Made by a program: the position numbers and the translations under genes
Assembly (NCBI GenBank): GCA_020432595.1
Contig: JAGQGA010000177.1
Location: forward strand, 1-9,170
DNA: 9,170 nt
DNA from: Anaerolineales bacterium
GTDB taxonomy: Bacteria > Chloroflexota > Anaerolineae > Promineifilales > Promineifilaceae
Direction of reading: 5' to 3'
Notes under the pieces: model-generated
The model's input: only the letters and a program-made list of their open reading frames with translations
The model's database searches: none
Told to the model about the DNA's origin: nothing
Part shown: positions 1 through 5,295 of the stretch, in pieces
Position numbering within the stretch: position 1 is the stretch's first letter
How the letters are laid out: the number at the start of each line of letters is the position of its first letter

Positions 1-99
1 GCGCTCATATAAATACGCCACTAGTTCGCGCAGCCGTTGGCTTTGCAGGGCCTCAATGTCGGGGCGGGGCATGGTTTCCATTGCTTCATTCCAAATCAT
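1..99 (-). CDS. paaK: Phenylacetate-CoA ligase family protein, N-terminal fragment cut by window edge
   Basis: The reverse strand from the ATG at 99-97 is open to the window edge for 33 codons, beginning MIWNEAMETMPRPDIEALQS and continuing QRLRELVAYLYER. This resembles the N-terminus of PaaK-type phenylacetate-CoA ligases, where a short Met-Pro-Arg segment precedes a helix with the pattern Leu-Gln-x-x-Arg-Leu and then Tyr-Glu-Arg. These cytoplasmic AMP-forming enzymes activate phenylacetate or related aryl acids to CoA thioesters. A strong Shine-Dalgarno, GAGGAGAG on the minus strand at about 104-111, lies 4 to 8 bases from the ATG and supports the start. The catalytic AMP-binding core lies outside the window, so substrate and integrity cannot be judged. 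The gene is divergent from the aminotransferase at 379. The family call rests on only 33 residues, and another adenylate-forming ligase is possible. Confidence 0.6.
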   Translation of the reverse strand, partial: MIWNEAMETMPRPDIEALQSQRLRELVAYLYER

Positions 100-287
100 G
101 TGCGTCTCTCCTCGTGCTTGGTGGGTTGCTTGTGTTTATGCTGGGATTATAGAAGAAACGGCCGTTTTCGTCTAAAACCACATTGTCCCACCAACCATTC
201 GATAATTGTCTAATGCACGGCCGCGCGGAATCAGGTAGACTACATTTGATACCATACCTTTTTATAGGCACAGAGTTACCTATTTGC

Positions 288-345
288 GAGATTGGAGATT
301 AGAGATTGGAGATTAGTTAGCCTCCAATCTCTAATCTCCAATCTC
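288..345. repeat. Perfect 24-bp hairpin built from GAGATT/GATTGG units
   Basis: The arm at 288-311 is the exact reverse complement of the arm at 322-345, leaving a 10-base loop, ATTAGTTAGC. Each arm is itself made of short iterations of GAGATTGGAGATTAG, and one further unit, CCAATC, follows at 345-350. A related shorter hairpin lies at 2531-2576, so this is a dispersed repeat family rather than a gene-specific structure. It sits between two divergent genes, in what would be the aminotransferase leader if transcription starts upstream. There is no T-tract on either side, so it does not look like a classical terminator. The rest of the spacer (100-287) holds one AACGGCCGTT copy at 157 and no gene or convincing promoter that I can see. 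Confidence 0.9.
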
Positions 346-364
346 CAATCTTCTACACAATTTT

Positions 365-370
365 GGAGGT
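365..370 (+). promoter_or_regulatory. Shine-Dalgarno of the aminotransferase
   Basis: GGAGGT lies 8 bases before the ATG at 379. It decides the start: the same frame stays open upstream to an ATG at 292, but that extension is only translated hairpin repeat. Confidence 0.85.
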
Positions 371-378
371 TCTGTCAC

Positions 379-1305
379 ATGACCCAATACGCTTATTTTA
401 ACGGTTCGATTGTTCCTATGGCCGAAGCCAATGTCAGCATTGCCTGCAACACCTTGCACTACGGCACTGGCTGTTTTGGCGGTTTGCGCGGCTATTGGAA
501 CGAGGAAAAAGAGACCCTGTACACGTTTCGCCTAGTTGAGCATTACAAACGATTCCTGAACAGCGCCAAGCTGCTCATGTGCAACTTTGACTACACCCCG
601 GAAGAGCTACGTGACATCACCCTTGAACTGCTGGCACGGGAAGGATGGCGCGAAAACGTCTATATCCGGCCGCTTGCTTATAAAGACGACGGTATTTACC
701 GCGTTTGGCTGCACGATGGCAACGACAAGGTGGCGATTTTCAGCCAGCCCGTTGGCTCTTATTTGGGGGAAAAGATGCTCAACGTGTGTGTCAGTGCTTG
801 GCGGCGGGTGGACGACACGGCCATTCCGGCGCGGGGCAAGATTAGCGGTGCTTATGTCAACAGTGCCCTGATCAAAAGTGATGCCGTATTAAGCGGCTAT
901 GACGAAGCTGTTGTCCTCAACCAGGATGGTCACGTTTCCGAAGGAAGTGCTGCTAACTTTATGATGGTGCGCGATGGTGTGCTGATTACGCCGCCGATTA
1001 CCAGCAATCTGCTGGAAGGCATTACCCGCCGCTCCATTTTGCATTTGGCGCAGGTGGAACTGGATATTGAGGTGCAGGAGAGAGAAATTGACCGCACCGA
1101 GCTTTACATTGCCGAAGAAGCGTTTTTCTGTGGTACGGGGGCGCAAGTTTCCCCCATTGGCTCCATTGACCACCGCACCGTTGGCGATGGCAAGCTTGGC
1201 CCGGTGACAGAGCAAATCCGCGATCTTTATTTTGATGTTGTGTACGGCCGCAACGAGAAATATTTGCACTGGCTGTCGCCCGTGCCGCAAATGGAAATAG
1301 CTTAA
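379..1305 (+). CDS. ilvE: Branched-chain amino acid aminotransferase (PLP fold type IV)
   Basis: This 308-residue cytoplasmic enzyme interconverts Val, Leu and Ile with their 2-oxo acids, using glutamate/2-oxoglutarate as amino partner and pyridoxal phosphate as cofactor. It is the last step of branched-chain amino acid synthesis. The length is typical of bacterial IlvE. Family marks are the N-terminal strand with the Phe-Asn-Gly turn (residues 7-9), LHYGTGCFGGLRGY (26-39) at the active site, the Schiff-base lysine K154 in ARGKISGAYVNSAL, the Glu that pairs with the pyridine nitrogen (E188 in VSEGSAANFMMV), and the phosphate-binding segment FFCGTGAQVSPIG (249-261). The ATG at 379 is chosen for its GGAGGT eight bases upstream. 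D-amino acid transaminase and aminodeoxychorismate lyase share the fold, but overall length and the Tyr-Val-Asn-Ser after the lysine fit IlvE. No AACGGCCGTT copy lies in this gene. It appears monocistronic, since the recombinase downstream has its own promoter. Confidence 0.93.
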   Translation: MTQYAYFNGSIVPMAEANVSIACNTLHYGTGCFGGLRGYWNEEKETLYTFRLVEHYKRFLNSAKLLMCNFDYTPEELRDITLELLAREGWRENVYIRPLAYKDDGIYRVWLHDGNDKVAIFSQPVGSYLGEKMLNVCVSAWRRVDDTAIPARGKISGAYVNSALIKSDAVLSGYDEAVVLNQDGHVSEGSAANFMMVRDGVLITPPITSNLLEGITRRSILHLAQVELDIEVQEREIDRTELYIAEEAFFCGTGAQVSPIGSIDHRTVGDGKLGPVTEQIRDLYFDVVYGRNEKYLHWLSPVPQMEIA

Positions 1306-1308
1306 CCC

Positions 1309-1337
1309 TTGACGTGGGTGACGCGGTAACATACAAT
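1309..1337 (+). promoter_or_regulatory. Sigma-70-type promoter for the recombinase
   Basis: TTGACG (1309-1314) and TACAAT (1332-1337) are each one base off the consensus hexamers, with an ideal 17-base spacer. They lie just after the aminotransferase stop codon. Transcription would begin near 1343-1345, giving the recombinase a leader of about 65 bases that carries the two dyads described next. Confidence 0.65.
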
Positions 1338-1345
1338 ACGACTAA

Positions 1346-1365
1346 TATACCTTAATTTAAGTATA
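1346..1365. other. AT-rich inverted repeat just downstream of the promoter
   Basis: TATAC at 1346-1350 pairs with GTATA at 1361-1365. Between them is the near-palindrome CTTAATTTAAG, which overlaps the right arm by one base. It lies at or just after the expected transcription start of the recombinase, where an operator would fit. Function is inferred from position only. Confidence 0.35.
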
Positions 1366-1367
1366 CA

Positions 1368-1397
1368 GTAGGGAACGAGGCATGCCTCGTTCCCTAC
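1368..1397. repeat. Perfect 30-bp palindrome
   Basis: The half-site GTAGGGAACGAGGCA (1368-1382) is followed without a gap by its exact reverse complement (1383-1397). It starts 42 bases and ends 13 bases before the recombinase ATG. Similar GTAGGG...CCCTAC palindromes are, to my knowledge, scattered through spacers of Chloroflexota and cyanobacteria, which suggests a dispersed element. As RNA it could fold over the start region of the recombinase and lower its translation. Confidence 0.9.
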
Positions 1398-1409
1398 CCC
1401 ACTACCTCC

Positions 1410-2471
1410 ATGCGAAACCCACGCGAACGAGTGTTGCCGATTTCAGAACGGCCGTTACCCGAAGCCCCAGCCTGGCTCAACGAAGCCAGCTTTCTCATTG
1501 AAGCTGGCGTTCGCAGTGCCAAAACTGAAAACACCTATCGCAGCGGCCTGCGCCTGTTTGCCGACTGGCTGCAGCACTTCGGCCATGTAGGATATGACAA
1601 GGAAGAAGAATGGCCGCTGTCGCCGGAGAGGTTAACAACGGCCGTTATTCTCACCTACCGCAACTGGCTCTTTGCCAACCGCTCCCGCTCCACCGTCACC
1701 ACCTACATGGCCGCCGTTACCGGCTACCTCAATTTTCTCGATGGTATTGACCAACTCCCCCCTGCCGTCCAGCTTGGCAAGCTCCAGCGGCAAATGGCGC
1801 GGCGGCAAGTGGAGCGTAACCAAGCGGAAACGGTCATTGACCTCGATCTGGTGCGGCAGCAAATTCCCCGCATTGTTACCTATTACAACGAACTCCCCCT
1901 ACCCCCTGAAAACGACCGCTACAACCGGCGGCTATCGCTACTGCGTGACCGCGCCGTCGTCGCCGTGCTATATTCTACGGCCGCCCGCATTTCCGAAGTC
2001 GTTGCCCTCAACCGCGCCAACATGGATCACGGCAATGCCCACTACGCCACCATCACCGGCAAAGGCTCCAAACCGCGCACCATCCACATTCGTGACTATG
2101 CCCGTGACGCGATTCGCGCCTATTTAAGCGAGCGACGAGATGCCAACCCCGCCCTCTTTGTCTCCCACAGCCAAAATTCGCGCAGTGCCCGTCTGTCTAT
2201 CACTTCTGTCCACAACGTTGTCAAAAAGGCGGTCAAGGCCTTGCACCTGCACCGTAGCATCTCGGCTCACGATTTTCGCCATTACCGCGCCACGCAGCTT
2301 TTGCGCGAAGGAATGCCGCTGGAAGTGGTACAGGAATATCTCGGCCACTCCGACGTTTCCACGACGCGCAACATCTATGCCCCCGTGCTGGGGGTGCATG
2401 TGGTCAGCGAATGGCTGGATAATGTGGATATTGCCCCGGAAGCGGCGGCGGATTTGGTGGAAGAAAAATAG
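1410..2471 (+). CDS. Tyrosine recombinase / site-specific integrase (XerC/XerD-like)
   Basis: This 353-residue DNA strand-exchange enzyme appears complete. Residues about 20-115 form the N-terminal core-binding (SAM-like) domain, with the Thr-Tyr-Arg-Ser-Gly helix (42-46) and Thr-Val-Thr-Thr-Tyr (95-99). Residues about 140-335 form the catalytic domain with the full active-site set: R193 (AARISEV), K218 (TGKGSKPR), H287 and R290 (SAHDFRHYRA), H313 (LGHSDVSTT) and the nucleophile Y323 (NIYAPV). It is longer than housekeeping Xer proteins (about 300 residues), mainly through the N-terminus and an insert around 155-172. No excisionase, att-like direct repeats or cargo genes are visible nearby, so it may be an orphan Xer-like enzyme or a remnant of an element. 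The ATG at 1410 has no Shine-Dalgarno and follows a 30-bp palindrome by 13 bases. A GTG at 1431 is an alternative start. Two AACGGCCGTT copies lie in the gene (1447 read as Arg-Pro, 1637 as Thr-Ala-Val). Confidence 0.9.
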   Translation: MRNPRERVLPISERPLPEAPAWLNEASFLIEAGVRSAKTENTYRSGLRLFADWLQHFGHVGYDKEEEWPLSPERLTTAVILTYRNWLFANRSRSTVTTYMAAVTGYLNFLDGIDQLPPAVQLGKLQRQMARRQVERNQAETVIDLDLVRQQIPRIVTYYNELPLPPENDRYNRRLSLLRDRAVVAVLYSTAARISEVVALNRANMDHGNAHYATITGKGSKPRTIHIRDYARDAIRAYLSERRDANPALFVSHSQNSRSARLSITSVHNVVKKAVKALHLHRSISAHDFRHYRATQLLREGMPLEVVQEYLGHSDVSTTRNIYAPVLGVHVVSEWLDNVDIAPEAAADLVEEK

Positions 2472-2500
2472 GACGCAGACGAACGCGGACGAACGCGGAT
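2471..2500. repeat. Three tandem 10-bp units after the recombinase
   Basis: GGACGCAGAC, GAACGCGGAC and GAACGCGGAT run head to tail, starting on the last base of the recombinase stop codon. The motif looks like a short dispersed-repeat type, with units of the form AACGCGGAT or ACACAGAT, and is loosely related to the hairpin at 5174-5242. No coding function is seen. Confidence 0.6.
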
Positions 2501-2530
2501 AAGTTTTGGTAAACAACAGCCTTCGATATG

Positions 2531-2576
2531 GAGATTGGAGATTGCAAACCCTCATCAATCGCCAATCTCCAATCTC
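2531..2576. repeat. 14-bp hairpin between convergent genes, second copy of the GAGATTGG repeat
   Basis: GAGATTGGAGATTG (2531-2544) is exactly complementary to 2563-2576, with an 18-base loop. The unit is the one that builds the hairpin at 288-345. It lies between the stop codons of the recombinase (2471) and the lipoprotein (2581). Both transcripts would carry it at their 3' ends, so it could stabilise or help end them, but no T-tract follows on either strand. Confidence 0.75.
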
Positions 2577-2580
2577 TCAC

Positions 2581-3699
2581 TTAATCTTCCAACTTCACCA
2601 GCGACCAATCATCAATAAACCAACTGTTATTGTTGTTGATGTAACGGTTGCGGAACGCTGCCCCCAGCCGCACCGTGGCCGGTGCATCCAGCGTAAAGTC
2701 ATAGGTCATGGTGTTGCGAGTGGCAACCGTGGTGCCAGACCAACCTGTGCCACCATTGTTGAAAATGATGCGTACTTCAGCCGCCTGTGGGTCGGTGTTC
2801 CATACCTTTTGGTTGCCATTGTAATCTAGCACCGTGTCGGGGAAATAACGAGCAGTAAAGCGGTAGCTGCCGGCCGGTAAAGCAATATCGGTAAAGATGC
2901 CAAAGCTAGTCGGCCCATGCCCCTTAAACGCCTTAATCGTTTTGTTGCCATTAAAGACAAACTGAGCGCGTTCAGCGTCAGGCAGGTCAGCAGTGGTGAT
3001 CACCCGAATTTCGGGGCGCAAAAACAGGTCGTTGGGGTCGTCAGTCAGGGTATTTGGCCCCTCATCGGTAAAGGCAGACCAGTGGATGGGAAGCTGCAGT
3101 TCGTTGATGCCGTTAAAAAAGTACCAATCCTCTTCAAAGGAAGGGTTTGGCAGCAGGTTTTGCCCAACAGCAGGGGCTGGCGGTGCGCCAGGAACGGCCG
3201 TTGCTGGTGCCGCTTCTGAAGCCACGCTAGTTGGTGCCGCAGCCAAGGTGCCATCCCAACCGGGAATGATCAATTCCTGCCCGGCACGTAAAAAGTTTTG
3301 ATCGTTCAATCCATTGGCTGCCAGAATATCGTTGGCGGCTACGCCAGTACGAAAAGAGATCGAAGCCAGCGTATCGCCTGATTGAACGGTATAGGTGTTG
3401 CCAGCAGAAACGGCCGTTGGTTCCGGCGTAGCTGTCGGTTCAGCCGCCGCTTCAGTTGGCACCTCAGTTGGCGTCACCATTACCTCTACCAGCCGCGTCA
3501 CCTCAACGGGCATTGCCACTGTCACCTCGACAGGCACTTCAACCGTTACAACTTGCGCCACTTCCACTGTTACTGGCACATCCTGATTAACAATACGGGT
3601 TACTTCTACTGTTTGTGGTTCGCTGCTACAGCCAATGGCTAACAGCCCCACGACAACCAATCCCACAAAATAGCTTGGCCGCCCCCATAAATTCCACAT
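2581..3699 (-). CDS. LysM-domain lipoprotein with VEVT-rich stalk and C-terminal carbohydrate-binding-like domain
   Basis: This predicted 372-residue surface lipoprotein has four parts. Residues 1-24 are a signal sequence with a hydrophobic core (FVGLVVVGLLAIG) and a lipobox ending at C24. Residues about 29-78 are a low-complexity stalk of repeated Val-Glu-Val and Val-Glu-Val-Thr. Residues 80-100 are a Pro/Thr/Glu/Ala linker. Residues about 102-146 are a LysM domain (YTVQSGDTLASISFRTGV, then LRAGQELIIPGW) that binds peptidoglycan or chitin-type glycans. After an Ala/Pro linker, residues about 180-372 begin NLLPNPSFEEDW and end SWFIDDWSLVKLED, a layout seen in galactose-binding-like jelly-roll carbohydrate-binding modules. 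No catalytic domain is visible, so it is probably a binding or scaffold protein at the envelope. The start is uncertain. The ATG at 3699 has no clear Shine-Dalgarno, and a GTG at 3711 would add Asn-Lys-Arg and a better positively charged N-region. The TTG at 3786 is unlikely. Confidence 0.83.
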   Translation of the reverse strand: MWNLWGRPSYFVGLVVVGLLAIGCSSEPQTVEVTRIVNQDVPVTVEVAQVVTVEVPVEVTVAMPVEVTRLVEVMVTPTEVPTEAAAEPTATPEPTAVSAGNTYTVQSGDTLASISFRTGVAANDILAANGLNDQNFLRAGQELIIPGWDGTLAAAPTSVASEAAPATAVPGAPPAPAVGQNLLPNPSFEEDWYFFNGINELQLPIHWSAFTDEGPNTLTDDPNDLFLRPEIRVITTADLPDAERAQFVFNGNKTIKAFKGHGPTSFGIFTDIALPAGSYRFTARYFPDTVLDYNGNQKVWNTDPQAAEVRIIFNNGGTGWSGTTVATRNTMTYDFTLDAPATVRLGAAFRNRYINNNNSWFIDDWSLVKLED

Positions 3700-3750
3700 T
3701 CTTTTATTCACGTTTTTGTACAAACTTCCTTTTCTTTCCTGCAAATTTCT

Positions 3751-3790
3751 GCTGTTGCCAGAAGCAACCCACGTGCCCTTGAGCAACAGC
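3751..3790. other. Inverted repeat in the spacer upstream of the lipoprotein gene
   Basis: GCTGTTGC (3751-3758) is exactly complementary to GCAACAGC (3783-3790). A competing short hairpin, GTTGC-CAGAA-GCAAC, lies at 3754-3768. It sits between the membrane protein stop (3798) and the lipoprotein start. It could be a weak processing or termination structure, but no T-run follows. Confidence 0.3.
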
Positions 3791-3797
3791 TAATCAT

Positions 3798-4324
3798 CTA
3801 TTGTATCTGCATCTGCTGCCAATGCATAAAAGCCCCGGCGAGGCCAAAGGCAGCCAAGTGAAAACAGTATATCCACAAACTCAGCCCCGGTGCCGCTAAA
3901 TCCTGACGGTGGACAACCACCATCAACAAATCAAGTGTGCTGGCAGCAATCATCAGATTGGCAATATAACGCAAATTTTGCCAGTTTCCTTCGACTTTGA
4001 ACCACAAAAGCCAGCAATAAATTTGTCTAGATGCAAAAAAGTGACCAGGGAAATGAAGATGCCAGCAGAAACCAGAACGGGAACCAGAAACCGCGCTGGC
4101 TCCCATTGCCCTTTGTAAGTTAAATAGCCAACAACAACCGCACCGCCCAAGTAGAGTGCCCCGAAGAGAGCAGCATTGAGCGGCGGCTTGATTTCCCAGA
4201 AAAAGAGGGTGTCTGTATGGGCAGGCCAGAACAGCAGCAAAATGGCTCCGGCCAAAGCGTTGACGGCAACAAACCAGCAGACAATTTTGGTAAACATTGT
4301 CATAGAGCTGGTTGGTCGTGTCAT
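3798..4324 (-). CDS. Multi-pass membrane protein of unknown function, reading frame interrupted
   Basis: The ATG at 4324 overlaps the sulfurtransferase stop as ATGA and has GGGAG seven bases upstream (4332-4336), so the two genes are translationally coupled. The first frame gives 123 residues and ends at 3953. It contains three hydrophobic segments, at about 14-33, 49-69 and 77-97. The -1 frame, from 4034 to the stop at 3798, then encodes 78 further residues with two more membrane-like segments (LRYIANLMIAASTLDLLMVVV; LSLWIYCFHLAAFGLAGAFM). Joining the frames at the six-T run (4040-4035) gives a coherent protein of about 175 residues with roughly five membrane spans. The tail of the first frame after that point (HLDKFIAGFCGSKSKETG) is polar and out of character. 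So either one T has been lost (mutation or assembly error) or the ribosome shifts -1 here. I do not recognise the family. Confidence 0.6.
4034..4040 (-). other. In-phase T-TTT-TTG heptamer at the frame break
   Basis: Read on the minus strand in the frame of the membrane protein, codons 95-97 are ACT TTT TTG. This places a slippery X-XXY-YYZ heptamer in the correct phase for -1 slippage. The -1 frame entered after it (GCA TCT AGA) is the one that stays open to 3798. A lost T in the same run would look identical. I see only weak pairing just downstream (ACAAA with TTTGT), not a strong stimulatory stem. Confidence 0.45.
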
Positions 4325-5154
4325 GGCTGTGCTCCCGTCGCCTTTGGGGTATTTGGGTCGCTGCTCCATTCACTCCAAGAACCGACGTACAAACGGCCGT
4401 TTCCCACCCCGGCATGAACCAAAGCCAGCAAATTGGCGCAGGCACTCACACCAGATCCGCAGTAGAACACCGCTTCATCGGCGGGCGTGTTGCCTAACAG
4501 GTCGCGGAATTGCGCCGCAAGCTGTGCTGGGGCCAAATACCCCCCTTCCCCCCAGTTGCGCTGATAGAAAAAGTTAACCGCACCAGGGACATGCCCGGCA
4601 ACGGCGTCAATGGGTTCGATTTCACCCCGGTAGCGATCAGGGGCACGGGAATCAACCAGCAGCGGAACGCTGAGGACATCCGTTTTGACAACCACCCAGT
4701 CGTGGCGCGGGGTTCCGGTGAAAACGGCCGTTTTTGCCCCCTCCGACCCCGCTTGCTCCGGCAGCCCCGCCGCCTTCCACGCTGGGAAGCCCCCTTCCAG
4801 CACCGCCGCCGCTTGGTGCCCCATATAGCGTAGCATCCACCACAGACGCGAGGCTACCATGCCGTTGGCATCATCATAGGCCACGACCTGCGTTTGGTTG
4901 CCGATACCCAAACGGCTAAACAGTTGCACCAAAGCTTCAGGCGTGGGCAGCGGGTGGCGACCCGCGTCCGTGACGGGCGGGCCGCTGAGGTCATGGTCAA
5001 GGTGGGCATAAATCGCGCCGGGGATGTGGCCGACCAGATAGTTACGTCGGCCAAGCTCGGTGTCGGCCAGGCTAAAGCGGCAATCCACGATAACCCAATC
5101 GGGGTCGTGTAAGTGGGCGGCAACCGTTTGGCTGTCAATCAAGGTTGTGTACAT
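4321..5154 (-). CDS. sseA: Two-domain sulfurtransferase (3-mercaptopyruvate / thiosulfate sulfurtransferase)
   Basis: This 277-residue enzyme has tandem rhodanese domains, the standard length and layout for the SseA/TST family. It moves a sulfane sulfur from 3-mercaptopyruvate or thiosulfate to an acceptor such as thioredoxin or cyanide, through a cysteine persulfide. The N-terminal domain (about 1-130, non-catalytic) carries VDCRF (23-27), GHIPGAIYAHLD (42-53) and YDDANGMVASRLWWMLRYMGH (split 93-104 and 105-113). The C-terminal domain (about 150-265) carries VDSRAPDRYRGE (167-178), GHVPGAVNFFY (187-197) and the active-site loop YCGSGVSAC with nucleophile C232. The loop sequence Cys-Gly-Ser-Gly-Val fits mercaptopyruvate sulfurtransferase better than thiosulfate-specific rhodanese (usually Cys-Arg-Lys-Gly-Val). 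That preference is inferred. GAGGAAGG lies about 4 bases before the ATG at 5154. It is followed with an ATGA overlap by the membrane protein. AACGGCCGTT copies occur at 4392 (read Asn-Gly-Arg) and 4723 (Thr-Ala-Val). Confidence 0.9.
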   Translation of the reverse strand: MYTTLIDSQTVAAHLHDPDWVIVDCRFSLADTELGRRNYLVGHIPGAIYAHLDHDLSGPPVTDAGRHPLPTPEALVQLFSRLGIGNQTQVVAYDDANGMVASRLWWMLRYMGHQAAAVLEGGFPAWKAAGLPEQAGSEGAKTAVFTGTPRHDWVVVKTDVLSVPLLVDSRAPDRYRGEIEPIDAVAGHVPGAVNFFYQRNWGEGGYLAPAQLAAQFRDLLGNTPADEAVFYCGSGVSACANLLALVHAGVGNGRLYVGSWSEWSSDPNTPKATGAQP

Positions 5155-5173
5155 GTTTCCTTCCTCACATGTT

Positions 5174-5242
5174 GGTAAACACAGATAGAAAGAAACACAG
5201 ATGCTATTAATTTCATCTGTGTTCTTTCAATTTGTGGTTACC
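5174..5242. repeat. Imperfect 30-bp hairpin with ACACAGAT units
   Basis: The arm at 5174-5203 (starting GGTAAACACAGATAG) pairs with 5214-5242 across a 10-base loop, with a few mismatches and one unpaired base. AACACAGAT appears twice in the left arm and once, more diverged, beside an exact copy in the right. It fills much of the 141-base spacer between the TerB protein and the sulfurtransferase, and lies in the 5' leader of the latter. Confidence 0.75.
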
Positions 5243-5263
5243 CTGCTTACGTTTTTGGGAAGA

Positions 5264-5293
5264 ATGATAGCGGGAGAACGGCCGTTTGTACAA
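5264..5293 (-). promoter_or_regulatory. Possible promoter of the sulfurtransferase, with AACGGCCGTT in its spacer
   Basis: On the minus strand, TTGTAC (5293-5288) and TATCAT (5269-5264) are separated by 18 bases that contain the full AACGGCCGTT palindrome (5277-5286). The -10 is one base off consensus but the -35 matches only three positions. It is the best candidate I see in this spacer and remains weak. Confidence 0.25.
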
Positions 5294-5295
5294 AC

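Noticed and set aside
246..268. Promoter for the aminotransferase (TTGATA ... TATAGG)
   Set aside because: The spacing is only 11 bases, too short for a sigma-70 promoter.
86..271. 61-codon reading frame on the minus strand upstream of the ligase-like gene
   Set aside because: It overlaps the well-supported ligase start and its Shine-Dalgarno, has no recognisable domain and no ribosome site of its own.
288..345. CRISPR-like array
   Set aside because: Units are adjacent and palindromic with no spacers of regular length, and no cas gene is present.
292..378. N-terminal extension of the aminotransferase from an ATG at 292
   Set aside because: It is translated hairpin repeat, lacks a Shine-Dalgarno, and has no counterpart in IlvE. 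The ATG at 379 has GGAGGT at the right distance.
1410..2471. The recombinase as part of a prophage or integrative element
   Set aside because: No att-like repeats, excisionase, relaxase or phage genes are visible, and the neighbours are metabolic or transport genes.
2531..2576. Rho-independent terminator for the convergent genes
   Set aside because: The hairpin is good but no T-tract follows on either strand, and the same repeat occurs at a divergent locus.
3700..3786. TTG start for the lipoprotein giving a 401-residue protein
   Set aside because: It would put about 29 polar residues before the signal sequence, which is unlike a lipoprotein. ATG 3699 or GTG 3711 is better.
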